Shown here piece by piece: positions 9,728-18,301 of a stretch of DNA of 64,000 nt. The first letter of the stretch is position 1; every line of letters begins with the position of its first letter. Below the pieces are notes generated by a model. It saw only the letters and a list, made by a program, of their open reading frames with translations. It was not told where the DNA came from and ran no database searches. Source of the DNA: Alphaproteobacteria bacterium (GTDB lineage Bacteria; Pseudomonadota; Alphaproteobacteria; SHVP01); assembly GCA_040216735.1 (NCBI GenBank), contig JAVJOO010000005.1:124001-188000 (forward strand), in the 5' to 3' direction. A program made the translations under genes and the position numbers.

Positions 9728-10620
9728 CCCCGCAGGATGGTACCCACCTCGCCCGCCAGCAATCCTTCGGCCTGACCGAGCGCGCCGATCGCGGCGAAGC
9801 GGCCGCCGCCGCTGACGAATCCGATCGCTGCGCCGACCTTCGGGCCCATCGCGCCGTCAGCCAACGCGAGGGGCGCCATCGCCTCCACTGTGGTTTCGTG
9901 TAGGAGCGCCTTGCGGGCCGGCCAATCGGCATAGACCCCAGGGACATCGGTGAGCAAGAGCAGCGCGTCGGCACCGAGTTGCAGCGCGAGCAGCGCCGAG
10001 GCGATGTCCTTGTCGATTACGGCGTCGATCCCATGCAATAGCCCCTTCTCGTCACGGACGACGGGAATGCCGCCACCGCCGACGCACACAACGATCGCGC
10101 CGGAGCGCACGAGAAAACCGATTTCCTCCGCCTCGATCACCTCGAGCGGGTGGGGCGACGGCACAACCCGACGAAAGCCGCCCCTGTCGGGCACGAACGG
10201 CCAGCCATGGGCGTCGCCCAGTGCCTTGGCCTCGTCCGCTCCGACGACCGGGCCTACCGGTTTGGACGGGTGCGCGAACGCCGGATCATCAGCGGCCACG
10301 ACAACCCGGGTCAACACACCCAGCGTCGTGCGCCCGGGCAAACGATTGGTCAGTCCTTGTTCAATCGCATAGCCGAGCCAACCTTCGCTTTCTGCGCCCA
10401 GTACATCGAGCGGTGCCTTCGGCGCGTTCTCCGCGAGATACCCGATCTGGGGACCATTGCCGTGGGTGACAATCAGATCGTGCGTGCCGACGATCGGTGC
10501 CAGGGCATCCGCGGCGGCGGCGATCGATGCCGCCATATCGTCGGCGTCGAAGGGTTTGTCGGGGGGCGAGAGCGCATTGCCACCCAGCGCGGCGACAACC
10601 AGCGGACGGGCTTCGCTCAC
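9724..10620 (-). CDS. arcC: Carbamate kinase
   Basis: A 298-residue amino-acid-kinase-fold protein, the normal carbamate kinase length. The AALGGNALS start, the THGNGPQIG loop and the DKDIASALLALQLGAD segment are characteristic. The enzyme interconverts carbamoyl phosphate plus ADP with carbamate plus ATP, and in catabolism makes ATP. It starts with GTG at 10620, overlapping the stop of the upstream gene (GTGA). No arginine deiminase or ornithine carbamoyltransferase is adjacent, so its carbamoyl phosphate must come from another pathway. Confidence 0.93.
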   Translation of the reverse strand: MSEARPLVVAALGGNALSPPDKPFDADDMAASIAAAADALAPIVGTHDLIVTHGNGPQIGYLAENAPKAPLDVLGAESEGWLGYAIEQGLTNRLPGRTTLGVLTRVVVAADDPAFAHPSKPVGPVVGADEAKALGDAHGWPFVPDRGGFRRVVPSPHPLEVIEAEEIGFLVRSGAIVVCVGGGGIPVVRDEKGLLHGIDAVIDKDIASALLALQLGADALLLLTDVPGVYADWPARKALLHETTVEAMAPLALADGAMGPKVGAAIGFVSGGGRFAAIGALGQAEGLLAGEVGTILRG

Positions 10621-11951
10621 CCCAGGGCCCGGTCGCGCAGGAAGGCGTCCACGGCGTCGCCGAGCCCCGGCGAGTCGAGATCAGCGAAATCGTAGTGCGC
10701 CCGGACGACCGGTATCGACAGGTTCAAGTCCCGCGCTAGGTCGATCGGCGTTCCCGCGGCCACGACATCGGCTCCACTTCGATTGATTGTTTCCACCAAA
10801 TCACGCACCTGGCCCGGACCATACCCCATCGCGGGCAGTACGTTTGCCAAATGTGGATTTGCATCGAACACCGCGCGCAACGATGCGGCGGCGTTGGTCC
10901 GTGGATCGACAATTTCGGCGGCACCGCCCGCCGTCGCGGCGACATATCCGGCGCCAAAGGGCATCCCGCCGTGGGTCAGTGTCGGACCGTCGTCGACGAC
11001 CACGACCCGCTTGCCCCGCACGCCCTCTGGGTCCGACAGGCGGACCGGCGAACCGCCCCGGTAAAGCGGAACGCCGGGACGCAGCCGCAGGACGGCTTCC
11101 GATATGGCGGTCACGTCCGCAGGTGTCGCGGTATCGGCTTTGGCGAGAATCACCGCATCGGCGAGGTGCAGGTTGACCTCGCCCGGATAGTAGGCGGTCT
11201 CGTGGCCGGGGCGCAGCGCGTCGGTCAACACGATATGGAAATCCGGTCGGTAGAACGGGGTGTCGTTGTTGCCGCCGTCCCACAAAATAACGTCGCTCTC
11301 CTCTTCGGCGAGGGCAAGGATCGCGGCGTAGTCGACACCGGCGAATACCGTCATGCCACGCTCGACATAGGGTTCGTATTCCTCGCGCTCCTCGAGCGTA
11401 CAGTCCGCGGAGTCCATGTCGGCGGCGCTGGCAAAGCGTTGAACCGCTTGTTTGGCGAGATCGCCGTAGGGCATGGGATGGCGTATTGCGGCCACTCGAA
11501 TTCCCCGCGCGGCCAAACGTGCTGCAAGCCAGCGACTAACCTGGGATTTACCGCAACCGGTACGTACGGCGGTCACTGCGATCACCGGAACACGCGCGCG
11601 CAGCATCGTCGCCGTCGCGCTCGGCAGGACGAAGTTGGCCCCCATGCTCTGGCTGCGCGCGGCGGCATGCATGACGGTGGCATACGGAACGTCGCTGTAG
11701 GCAAAGACGACGTCGGTCACGTCATGCTCGCGGCAAATCGATTCAAGAGCGGATTCGGCTCGAATCGGAATGCCCGTCGGGTAGCGCGGACCTGCCAGCG
11801 CCGCCGGGTACACACGCTCCGCGATACCCGGAATCTGTGTCGCGGTGAACGCGATGACGGTGACGGTCGGGTCGGCGCGGAACAGCGTATTGAAGTTGTG
11901 AAAGTCGCGCCCGGCGGCGCCCATGATGACGATTCTGCGCTCTTGGCCCAC
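10617..11951 (-). CDS. Cyclic 2,3-diphosphoglycerate synthetase-like P-loop protein
   Basis: 444 residues from a GTG at 11951. The frame is open further upstream but that part is antisense to the transporter end. The start fits the conserved RRIVIMGAAGRDFHNFN, which opens the family. A P-loop-like VRTGCGKSQVSRWLA lies near residue 135, and DVILWDGGNNDTPFY resembles a Walker B region. Archaeal relatives make cyclic 2,3-diphosphoglycerate; bacterial members are uncharacterised as far as I know and often occur beside carbamate kinase. It lies 8 bases after the Na+ symporter gene and overlaps arcC by four bases, so the three are probably one operon. Actual chemistry is unknown. Confidence 0.82.
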   Translation of the reverse strand: MGQERRIVIMGAAGRDFHNFNTLFRADPTVTVIAFTATQIPGIAERVYPAALAGPRYPTGIPIRAESALESICREHDVTDVVFAYSDVPYATVMHAAARSQSMGANFVLPSATATMLRARVPVIAVTAVRTGCGKSQVSRWLAARLAARGIRVAAIRHPMPYGDLAKQAVQRFASAADMDSADCTLEEREEYEPYVERGMTVFAGVDYAAILALAEEESDVILWDGGNNDTPFYRPDFHIVLTDALRPGHETAYYPGEVNLHLADAVILAKADTATPADVTAISEAVLRLRPGVPLYRGGSPVRLSDPEGVRGKRVVVVDDGPTLTHGGMPFGAGYVAATAGGAAEIVDPRTNAAASLRAVFDANPHLANVLPAMGYGPGQVRDLVETINRSGADVVAAGTPIDLARDLNLSIPVVRAHYDFADLDSPGLGDAVDAFLRDRALG

Positions 11952-11959
11952 GCCGACCG

Positions 11960-13327
11960 CTACAGAGTTGTCGCTGCGTTGATCATGACGGCAAGGATCA
12001 ACGCGGGTGCCACCAAGCGCAACAGCCAGAGCCACACGACGTTGATCCACGCCCCGTCGATTTGCGCTTCGGGGACGACCCGCGGCCACAACCAACGCCA
12101 CCCCACAAACACCGCGACCGCAACGCCGCCCAGGGGCAATAGGATATTCGACGCCACGAAGTCCATCGAATCGAGGATCCCCCGACCTTGCCAGGATATC
12201 TCCTCCCATACGCCGAACCCGAGCGAGGCGGGGACGCCGACGACAAACATCGCCGCGCCGATCGACGGGGCCGCTATTGTGCGCCGAATCCCGAGACGCC
12301 GTACAACGAAGGCGACCGGGACTTCGAGGATCGAGACCATCGAGGTGATCGCGCCTGCGACCAGAAGGGCAAAGAAGATCGGCGCCAATACCTTACCGAT
12401 GGGAATACTGAGGAAAAGCTGAGGCAGGGTGATGAACGCGAGTTCCGGCCCGGCGGCGGGGTCGTGGCCAAAGGCGAAGACCGTCGTGAAAATGGCGACA
12501 CCGGCAAAGACGGCAATCGCCGTGTCGCCGGCAACCACCGTCGCGGCCCCCCGGCCCAGATTCTCGCGCCGGCCCAGGTAACTGCCGTAGGTAATGAAAA
12601 TCGACATGCCGATACCGAGCGAGAAGAACGCCTGCCCCATTGCGGCGAGATAGACCTCGGACCGCATCAGCGCGCTCCAGTCCGGGGTAAACAAAAATGC
12701 AAGACCAGCGCGGGATCCGGGCTGAAAGACGCCCCAGACCGCGAGCACGATTATCAGGAGCGCCAGAAGGGGCATCAGGATCTTGTTCGCGAGTTCGATG
12801 CCGCCGCGCACGCCGCGCATCACGATGACCACCGTCACCGCGACCATAGTGGCTTGCCATGCGATCGGCTCAAAGGTGCCGGCAATAAACTGCGCGAAGA
12901 AACCGCCGTAGCCCTGCGCCGCAGCCGTCCACAGGGAACCGTCCACCGATCCGACGAAATATTTGAGGGCCCAGCCCGCGACCACCGCGTAATAGGCGAG
13001 GATCAGAAAGGCTGCGACGACGCCGACGACACCAACCAGATGCCAGTGGCCCTTGGGTACGAGGATTGAAAAGGCCCCCACTGCGTCGCGCCGTGCCGCA
13101 CGGCCGATCGCCAGTTCCGCCATGACGAGTGGCAGGCCGACCAAGATGACGGCTGCAAAATAGACGACCAAGAATGCGCCGCCGCCGTTCTCTCCCGCGA
13201 CATACGAGAAACGCCAAATATTCCCGATGCCCGCCGCCGATCCGATGGTGGCAAGAATAAAGCCGAGACGGCTCCCCCACTCCTCGTGGGGCACGGAACG
13301 TGGCGGTTCGGGAGCTTGAGTCGACAT
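11960..13327 (-). CDS. Sodium-dependent transporter of the neurotransmitter:sodium symporter (SNF) family
   Basis: A 455-residue protein with about twelve predicted membrane helices. The TM1 signature EEWGSRLGFILATIGSAAGIGNIWRF contains the unwound Gly-rich Na+ and substrate site seen in LeuT-type symporters, and NGGGAFLVVYF begins TM2. Family members import amino acids or related amines with Na+. As the first gene of a unit with the cyclic-diphosphoglycerate-synthetase-like protein and carbamate kinase, it may import the compound that yields carbamoyl phosphate; that is inference. The ATG at 13327 is well placed. Confidence 0.93.
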   Translation of the reverse strand: MSTQAPEPPRSVPHEEWGSRLGFILATIGSAAGIGNIWRFSYVAGENGGGAFLVVYFAAVILVGLPLVMAELAIGRAARRDAVGAFSILVPKGHWHLVGVVGVVAAFLILAYYAVVAGWALKYFVGSVDGSLWTAAAQGYGGFFAQFIAGTFEPIAWQATMVAVTVVIVMRGVRGGIELANKILMPLLALLIIVLAVWGVFQPGSRAGLAFLFTPDWSALMRSEVYLAAMGQAFFSLGIGMSIFITYGSYLGRRENLGRGAATVVAGDTAIAVFAGVAIFTTVFAFGHDPAAGPELAFITLPQLFLSIPIGKVLAPIFFALLVAGAITSMVSILEVPVAFVVRRLGIRRTIAAPSIGAAMFVVGVPASLGFGVWEEISWQGRGILDSMDFVASNILLPLGGVAVAVFVGWRWLWPRVVPEAQIDGAWINVVWLWLLRLVAPALILAVMINAATTL

Positions 13328-13393
13328 ACTGACCTTATTCTAGCAAACCGCGCATACCCGTCCTTGAGCCCGCGCAACGCGCAGACAAACGAC

Positions 13394-13427
13394 GGCTAGC
13401 GGTTTTTGTCGCGTCGTAGCGCTAGCC
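13394..13427. other. Hairpin at the 3' end of the nitronate monooxygenase gene
   Basis: Eight-base arms GGCTAGCG (13394-13401) and CGCTAGCC (13420-13427) are perfect inverted repeats around an 18-base loop; the second arm overlaps the stop codon of the minus-strand gene ending at 13422. There is no good U-tract after the stem in that direction, so it may be a weak terminator or just a stabilising 3' hairpin. Confidence 0.4.
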
Positions 13428-14390
13428 TGGAGCTACCTGCGCCGCGCATAGCGTCGCGATCGCCGCGTCGTATTCCCGGGCGAAGTCCTCCACGATCTCG
13501 GCAACGGTCTTGACCGACTCAATCGCGCCCACCCCTTGCCCTGCCGACCAGACGTGCTTCCACGCTTTGTTTTCGGTGCCCTTGTAGGTGTAGTTGGGTG
13601 TGCCGCCCTCAGCCAGGTCGTCCGGATCGAAACCAGCGTCGCGCACGCTGGCACGGAGCATGCTGGCGAGCGCCCCGGTCAACGCACTGGTGAGGACCAG
13701 ATCGTCGATCCCGGCATCGACCACCATTTGCCGATAGGCATCGGGCGCCATGCTTTCGGCGCTGGCGATGAAGCGCGTACCGGCATAGCCGAAGTCCGCG
13801 CCCAACGCCCGGGCGGCCGCGACGGCGCGCCCGTCGGTCATCGCCCCGGACACGATAATCATACCGTCGAAAAAACGACGCACGGCAGGGACGAACGCAA
13901 ACGGCGCGATCCGCCCGGTGTGCCCGCCCGCCCCCGCGCAGACCAATACCAGCCCGTCGACACCCGCGGCGGCGGCCTTGCGTGCATGTTCCAAGCCGTT
14001 GACATCGGCAAAGACGATCCCGCCGTAACTGTGCACATCGTCGACAATCGCACGCGGACTGCCCAGCGCTGTGATGACGATGGGCGGCTTATATTTTTTG
14101 ACCAGTGCCACATCCTCGGCCAGTCGGGGGTTCGTCCGGTGCACGATCAGGTTGGCAGCCCACAAATTGGTGGAACGATCGGCGCCTGTTCCGAAACCGG
14201 CGGTCTCATCGACGATACGGGCCATCCAGGCATCGAGATCGCCTACGGTTCGGCAATTGGGGGTGGGAAACGACCCGACGATCCCGGCACGGGCCGCCGC
14301 GATCACCAGATCGGGGCCCGAGACAAGAAACATCGGTGCCGCGAACAGCGGAAGGCGCAGTTGCGCCCGAAGGATATCGGGAACGTTCAT
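13422..14390 (-). CDS. Nitronate monooxygenase family (2-nitropropane dioxygenase-like) flavoprotein
   Basis: 322 residues, starting at the ATG at 14390 (MNVPDILRAQLRLPLFAAPM); the open frame upstream is probably non-coding. The FMN-barrel signature is visible: LFAAPMFLVSGPDLVIAAARAG, the GADFGYAGTRFIAS phosphate-binding region, and AGAGGHTG with the histidine expected for nitronate oxidation. These enzymes oxidise alkyl nitronates such as propionate 3-nitronate. It diverges from the amidohydrolase gene at 14509. Some relatives are enoyl-ACP reductases or act on other substrates, so only the family is firm. Confidence 0.9.
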   Translation of the reverse strand: MNVPDILRAQLRLPLFAAPMFLVSGPDLVIAAARAGIVGSFPTPNCRTVGDLDAWMARIVDETAGFGTGADRSTNLWAANLIVHRTNPRLAEDVALVKKYKPPIVITALGSPRAIVDDVHSYGGIVFADVNGLEHARKAAAAGVDGLVLVCAGAGGHTGRIAPFAFVPAVRRFFDGMIIVSGAMTDGRAVAAARALGADFGYAGTRFIASAESMAPDAYRQMVVDAGIDDLVLTSALTGALASMLRASVRDAGFDPDDLAEGGTPNYTYKGTENKAWKHVWSAGQGVGAIESVKTVAEIVEDFAREYDAAIATLCAAQVAPG

Positions 14391-14508
14391 ATCGGGACCT
14401 TGGGGATCGTCGTTAGGTTGGCTGGCTGGCCCATGGGGCCGCACCCAGTGTATCGTGCTTTTGCAACGCCGCCAGGGCGCACGACCTGAACAATCCAGTG
14501 GGGGCTCG
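14391..14508. promoter_or_regulatory. Divergent intergenic region between nitronate monooxygenase and amidohydrolase genes
   Basis: These 118 bases separate two divergent genes and should contain both promoters. I see no clear operator palindrome. The plus-strand side ends in a GTGGGGG purine-rich stretch that can serve as ribosome-binding site for the ATG at 14509. Confidence 0.4.
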
Positions 14509-16233
14509 ATGTACGACCTTCTTATCAAGGGCGGGACCGTCGTTGACGGGACGGGCACCGATGCGCGGACTGCCGACGTGGCGGTAACCGACGGGAAGAT
14601 CGCTGAGGTCGGCAAGATTTCGGGCACAGCCAAACGGACCGTCGACGCCGACGGCCTGCTGGTAACCCCGGGGTGGGTCGACATCCATACCCACTACGAC
14701 GGACAGGTCACGTGGGATCCGCTACTGACCCCGTCGTTTTGGCAAGGGGTCACGACCGCCGTCATGGGAAACTGCGGCGTCGGCTTCGCCCCGGCACGGC
14801 CCGACGGCCATGATTGGCTGATCGGCCTGATGGAGGGCGTCGAAGATATCCCCGGTGCCGCGCTGGCCGCTGGGGTGAAATGGGACTGGGAGACGTTTCC
14901 GGAATACCTCGACGCCGTCGAGCGCCACCCCCATGCGATCGACGTCGGATGCCAGATCGCCCACGGGCCGCTGCGCGCCTACGTCATGGGCGAACGCGGC
15001 GCACGCAACGAACCAGCAACACCGGCCGACATCGAGGAAATGGCACGGGTTGTTACCGACGCCCTTCATGCCGGGGCCCTCGGCTTCACGACCTCCAGGA
15101 CACTGCTGCATCTTGCCGTCGATGGCGAGCCGGTGCCGGGCACCTGGGCACGCGAGGAGGAGTTGATGGCGATGGGCCATGCGATCGCCGCCGCCGGACA
15201 CGGCATATTCGAACTAGCCCCCGCAGGTATTTCCGGTGACGACCTGATTGCCCCCGCCAAGGAAATGGCTTGGATGCGCAAAGTAGCGGCGGAAACCGGC
15301 GTGCCGGTGACTTTCTTGTTCGGCCAAAACAACAAGGCGCCCGACGCCTGGCGTGAGATGTTGAAGGAGTGCGAAGCGGCTGCCGCCGCCGGGGCCCGGG
15401 TTTATCCGCAAGTCTTCGGCCGTCCGACAACGCTGCTGTTCAGCTTCCAAGGGCCCAACCAGTTCATTCGCTTTCCGACCTACGCCGCCCTCAATACCCT
15501 GCCGCCTGCCGAGAAACTCGCCCGCCTACGCGATCCCGAAATTCGCGCGAAGATCCTGGGCGAAGCGGATCCGGTCGACGACGCCCTCGCCGACATGATT
15601 CAAGATGCCTGGGCCGAGACCTATGTGATGGGCGATGATTTCGATTTCGAACCGCCGACATCGCAAACCGTCTTGGCCATCGCCAAGCGCGAGGGCAGCG
15701 ATCCGCGCGCGGTCGCCTACGACGAGATGCTGCGCAACGACGGGACCAACTACCTGATGTTTTGCGGCCTAAATTACAGCCAGGGCAGCCTCGACGCGCT
15801 GCACGAACAGCTCACCCACCCGTTGTCGATTATTGGCGGTGGCGACGGTGGCGCTCACGTCAGCTACATCTGCGATGCGAACGTCCCGACATTCCTGATG
15901 ACTCACTGGGCGCGGGACCGTTCTCGGGGTCCGCGCATCCCGCTCGAAACAGTGGTCAAGAAACTGACATCCGAGACAGCAACGCTGTATGGTTTGCATG
16001 ACCGTGGGGTCCTCGCGACGGGCATGAAGGCCGACATCAATTTGATCGACTTTGACAGGCTCCATGCGTCCAAGCCGTTCATGGTCAACGACCTGCCGAC
16101 GGGGGCCCAACGCCTGATGGCAACCGCCGAAGGATACGTTAAAACCTTCGTGTCCGGTCGTGTCGTTCAGGAGAACGGTGCAGAAACCGGCGCACGCCCG
16201 GGTAAACTCGTTCGCGGCAAAGCCGCGGCCTGA
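14509..16233 (+). CDS. Amidohydrolase family protein, D-aminoacylase/N-acyl-D-amino-acid deacylase type
   Basis: A 574-residue metal-dependent hydrolase. It begins with the urease-like beta-sandwich strand MYDLLIKGGTVVDGTG, then the metal-binding DIHTHYDGQVTWDP of D-aminoacylases, a GALGFTTSRT segment and a late IIGGGDGGAHVS with the conserved aspartate. Family members remove N-acyl groups from D-amino acids, but large paralogues of this length have undetermined substrates. It precedes the LeuC-like gene by 28 bases, suggesting one transcript. Which amide it cleaves, and whether that product enters the downstream dehydratase-lyase steps, is open. Confidence 0.88.
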   Translation: MYDLLIKGGTVVDGTGTDARTADVAVTDGKIAEVGKISGTAKRTVDADGLLVTPGWVDIHTHYDGQVTWDPLLTPSFWQGVTTAVMGNCGVGFAPARPDGHDWLIGLMEGVEDIPGAALAAGVKWDWETFPEYLDAVERHPHAIDVGCQIAHGPLRAYVMGERGARNEPATPADIEEMARVVTDALHAGALGFTTSRTLLHLAVDGEPVPGTWAREEELMAMGHAIAAAGHGIFELAPAGISGDDLIAPAKEMAWMRKVAAETGVPVTFLFGQNNKAPDAWREMLKECEAAAAAGARVYPQVFGRPTTLLFSFQGPNQFIRFPTYAALNTLPPAEKLARLRDPEIRAKILGEADPVDDALADMIQDAWAETYVMGDDFDFEPPTSQTVLAIAKREGSDPRAVAYDEMLRNDGTNYLMFCGLNYSQGSLDALHEQLTHPLSIIGGGDGGAHVSYICDANVPTFLMTHWARDRSRGPRIPLETVVKKLTSETATLYGLHDRGVLATGMKADINLIDFDRLHASKPFMVNDLPTGAQRLMATAEGYVKTFVSGRVVQENGAETGARPGKLVRGKAAA

Positions 16234-16261
16234 TTCCAATGCCCCAACAGAAGGACCCTCG

Positions 16262-17668
16262 ATGAGCGGTACGACACTCTTCGAAAAGATCTGGAACGAC
16301 CACGCGGTGCTCACCACCGAGGACGGTTACACCCTTCTCTACATTGGCCGTCACCTGGCCCATGACGGGTCGGGACACGCCTTCGGCTTTTTGGAGAAGC
16401 GCGGCCTCAAGGTGCGGCGGCCGGAGCTGACCTTCGCGACGCCCGACCACGGGGTGCCGACGACGAGCCATCGGCTTGAAGACATCACCGACCCGGTGCA
16501 GCGGCGCGCAGTGGAGACGTTGACCAAGAACGCCGCCAACCACAACGTCACGCTTTTCGATCTCGGCGATTCGCGCCAGGGCATCGTCCACGTCGTCGGA
16601 CCCGAACAGGGTATCACCTTGCCCGGCCTGGTCATGGTCTGTGGCGATTCGCATACCTCGACCCACGGCGCGCTGGGGGCACTGGCCTTTGGTATCGGTG
16701 CGTCCGACGTCTTCCATGTACTGGCCACGCAAACGACGTGGCAGCGCAAACCCGACGCGATGCGTGTCACCGTCGAGGGCAAACGCCCCTTCGGCGTGAC
16801 GGCCAAGGACATCATTCTGTCTATCATCGCTGAGATCGGAGCCAACGGCGCCGCGCGACATGTCGTGGAATATGCCGGCGAGGCGATCCGCGCACTGACC
16901 GTCGAGGAACGCTTGACGGTCTGCAACATGTCGATCGAAGCCGGCGCACGTGCCGGCATCGTTGCGCCCGACGAAACGACGTTCGCCTATTTGGAGGGAC
17001 GCCCGTTCGCGCCGAAAGGGAAAGACTGGGAGAAGGCGCTGGATCAGTGGCGGGCGCTACCCTCCGACCCCGACGCCACGTTCGGTCGCGAAGTAACGAT
17101 GGATGCGAGTACGTTCGCACCGATGCTGACCTGGGGCACAAGCCCCGAAGACGCGCTCCCCATAACCGGTACCGTCCCCGACCCTGATGCCGAGTCCAAT
17201 CCCGAGCGGCGCATGGCGCTGCGCGCGACATTGGACTACATCGGACTGAAACCCGGAACCAAACTCGAAGACGTGCCGGTCGACCGAGTGTTCATCGGAT
17301 CGTGCACCAATTCGAGGATCGAGGACTTGCGGGCTGCGGCGGCCGTCGCGCGTCAGGGCAAGGCCAAGGTCCCGGCAATGATCTCGCCAGGCTCGACATT
17401 GGTGAAGCTGCAAGCGGAGAAAGAAGGACTAGACGACGTCTTCCGCAAAGCCGGTTTCGAATGGCGCGAATCCGGGTGCTCAATGTGCGTCGGGATGAAC
17501 GGCGACTTGGTCGCGGCGGGGGAACGCTGTGCCTCTACCTCCAACCGCAATTTCCCCGGTCGCCAAGGAAAGGGTGCACGCACCCACTTGATGAGCCCGG
17601 CGATGGCGGCGGCGGCGGCGCTGACGGGGCGCTTTACCGACGTGCGTACCTTTGCCGAGAAAGGCTGA
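16262..17668 (+). CDS. leuC: LeuC-like large subunit of an aconitase-family dehydratase
   Basis: 468 residues, the length of bacterial isopropylmalate dehydratase large subunits, with the three [4Fe-4S] cysteines in FIGSCTNSR and SGCSMCVGMN and the CGDSHTSTHGALG segment. It departs from the normal biosynthetic sequence early: LLYIGRHLAHDGSGHAF stands where typical LeuC has a YIDRHLVHEVTSPQAF-type segment, a region near the substrate pocket. A GAAGGA ribosome-binding site precedes the ATG at 16262. No leuB follows; instead LeuD-like and ICL/PEP-mutase genes do. The gene name is a family label: it may hydrate or dehydrate another methylated dicarboxylate. Confidence 0.85.
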   Translation: MSGTTLFEKIWNDHAVLTTEDGYTLLYIGRHLAHDGSGHAFGFLEKRGLKVRRPELTFATPDHGVPTTSHRLEDITDPVQRRAVETLTKNAANHNVTLFDLGDSRQGIVHVVGPEQGITLPGLVMVCGDSHTSTHGALGALAFGIGASDVFHVLATQTTWQRKPDAMRVTVEGKRPFGVTAKDIILSIIAEIGANGAARHVVEYAGEAIRALTVEERLTVCNMSIEAGARAGIVAPDETTFAYLEGRPFAPKGKDWEKALDQWRALPSDPDATFGREVTMDASTFAPMLTWGTSPEDALPITGTVPDPDAESNPERRMALRATLDYIGLKPGTKLEDVPVDRVFIGSCTNSRIEDLRAAAAVARQGKAKVPAMISPGSTLVKLQAEKEGLDDVFRKAGFEWRESGCSMCVGMNGDLVAAGERCASTSNRNFPGRQGKGARTHLMSPAMAAAAALTGRFTDVRTFAEKG

Positions 17669-17671
17669 GCG

Positions 17672-18289
17672 ATGGAAAAGTTCACCACCTTGACTGCCGT
17701 TGCAGCGCCGATGGACCGGCCCAACATAGATACAGACCAACTTCTGCCGGCACGCTTCCTGCGCCGCCCCCGCGCGGAAGGGTTCGGCGACGTCCTCTTC
17801 ATCGATCAACGTCTGAAAGACGACGGGACTCCTAATCCCGATTTCGTGCTGAACCAACCGGCCTACAAGGACGCACATATCATTGTGGCCGACCGCAATT
17901 TCGGCGGCGGGTCGAGCCGCGAAGGCGCGCCGTGGGCCCTGCTGGACTACGGCATCCGCTGCGTCGTCGCGTCGAGCTTCGGCGACATTTTCTACAACAA
18001 CTCGCTTAAGAACGGGTTGTTGCCGGTGCGCCTGCCCGAAGACGCTGTGAAGGCAATCCGCCGCCAGCTCCATGACCAACCGGGCGCGACCGTCTCGGTG
18101 GATCTCGCGAAACAGACGGTGACCGCACCCGACGGCGTCGTGCATTCCTTCGACATCGAACCGTTCCGCAAGCAATCCTTACTCAAAGGGCTGGACGACA
18201 TCGGGATGACCATGGAACACGAGGCGCAGATCGACGCATTCGAGGCGGGCTTTCGCGATCGTCACCCCTGGCTGTTTCGTCACGCCTAG
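17672..18289 (+). CDS. leuD: LeuD-like small subunit of an aconitase-family dehydratase
   Basis: A 205-residue swivel-domain protein three bases after the LeuC-like gene, so the two form one enzyme. Conserved parts are NIDTDQLLPARFL and the active-site loop NFGGGSSREGAPWALLDYGIRC. In usual LeuD proteins this loop reads NFGCGSSREHAPWAL, so a cysteine and a histidine are both replaced by glycine here, pointing to a different substrate. The small subunit carries the loop that selects the gamma substituent of the substrate. Family is certain, biosynthetic role doubtful. Confidence 0.85.
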   Translation: MEKFTTLTAVAAPMDRPNIDTDQLLPARFLRRPRAEGFGDVLFIDQRLKDDGTPNPDFVLNQPAYKDAHIIVADRNFGGGSSREGAPWALLDYGIRCVVASSFGDIFYNNSLKNGLLPVRLPEDAVKAIRRQLHDQPGATVSVDLAKQTVTAPDGVVHSFDIEPFRKQSLLKGLDDIGMTMEHEAQIDAFEAGFRDRHPWLFRHA

Positions 18290-18301
18290 AAAGGAATCCC
18301 C

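Noticed and set aside
10851-12422. 523-codon plus-strand frame across the cPGS-like and transporter genes
   Set aside because: Shadow frame opposite two well-recognised minus-strand genes.
16262-18289. Straight leucine-biosynthesis assignment for LeuC/LeuD
   Set aside because: Active-site substitutions and the lyase neighbour argue against it, so only the family label is kept.
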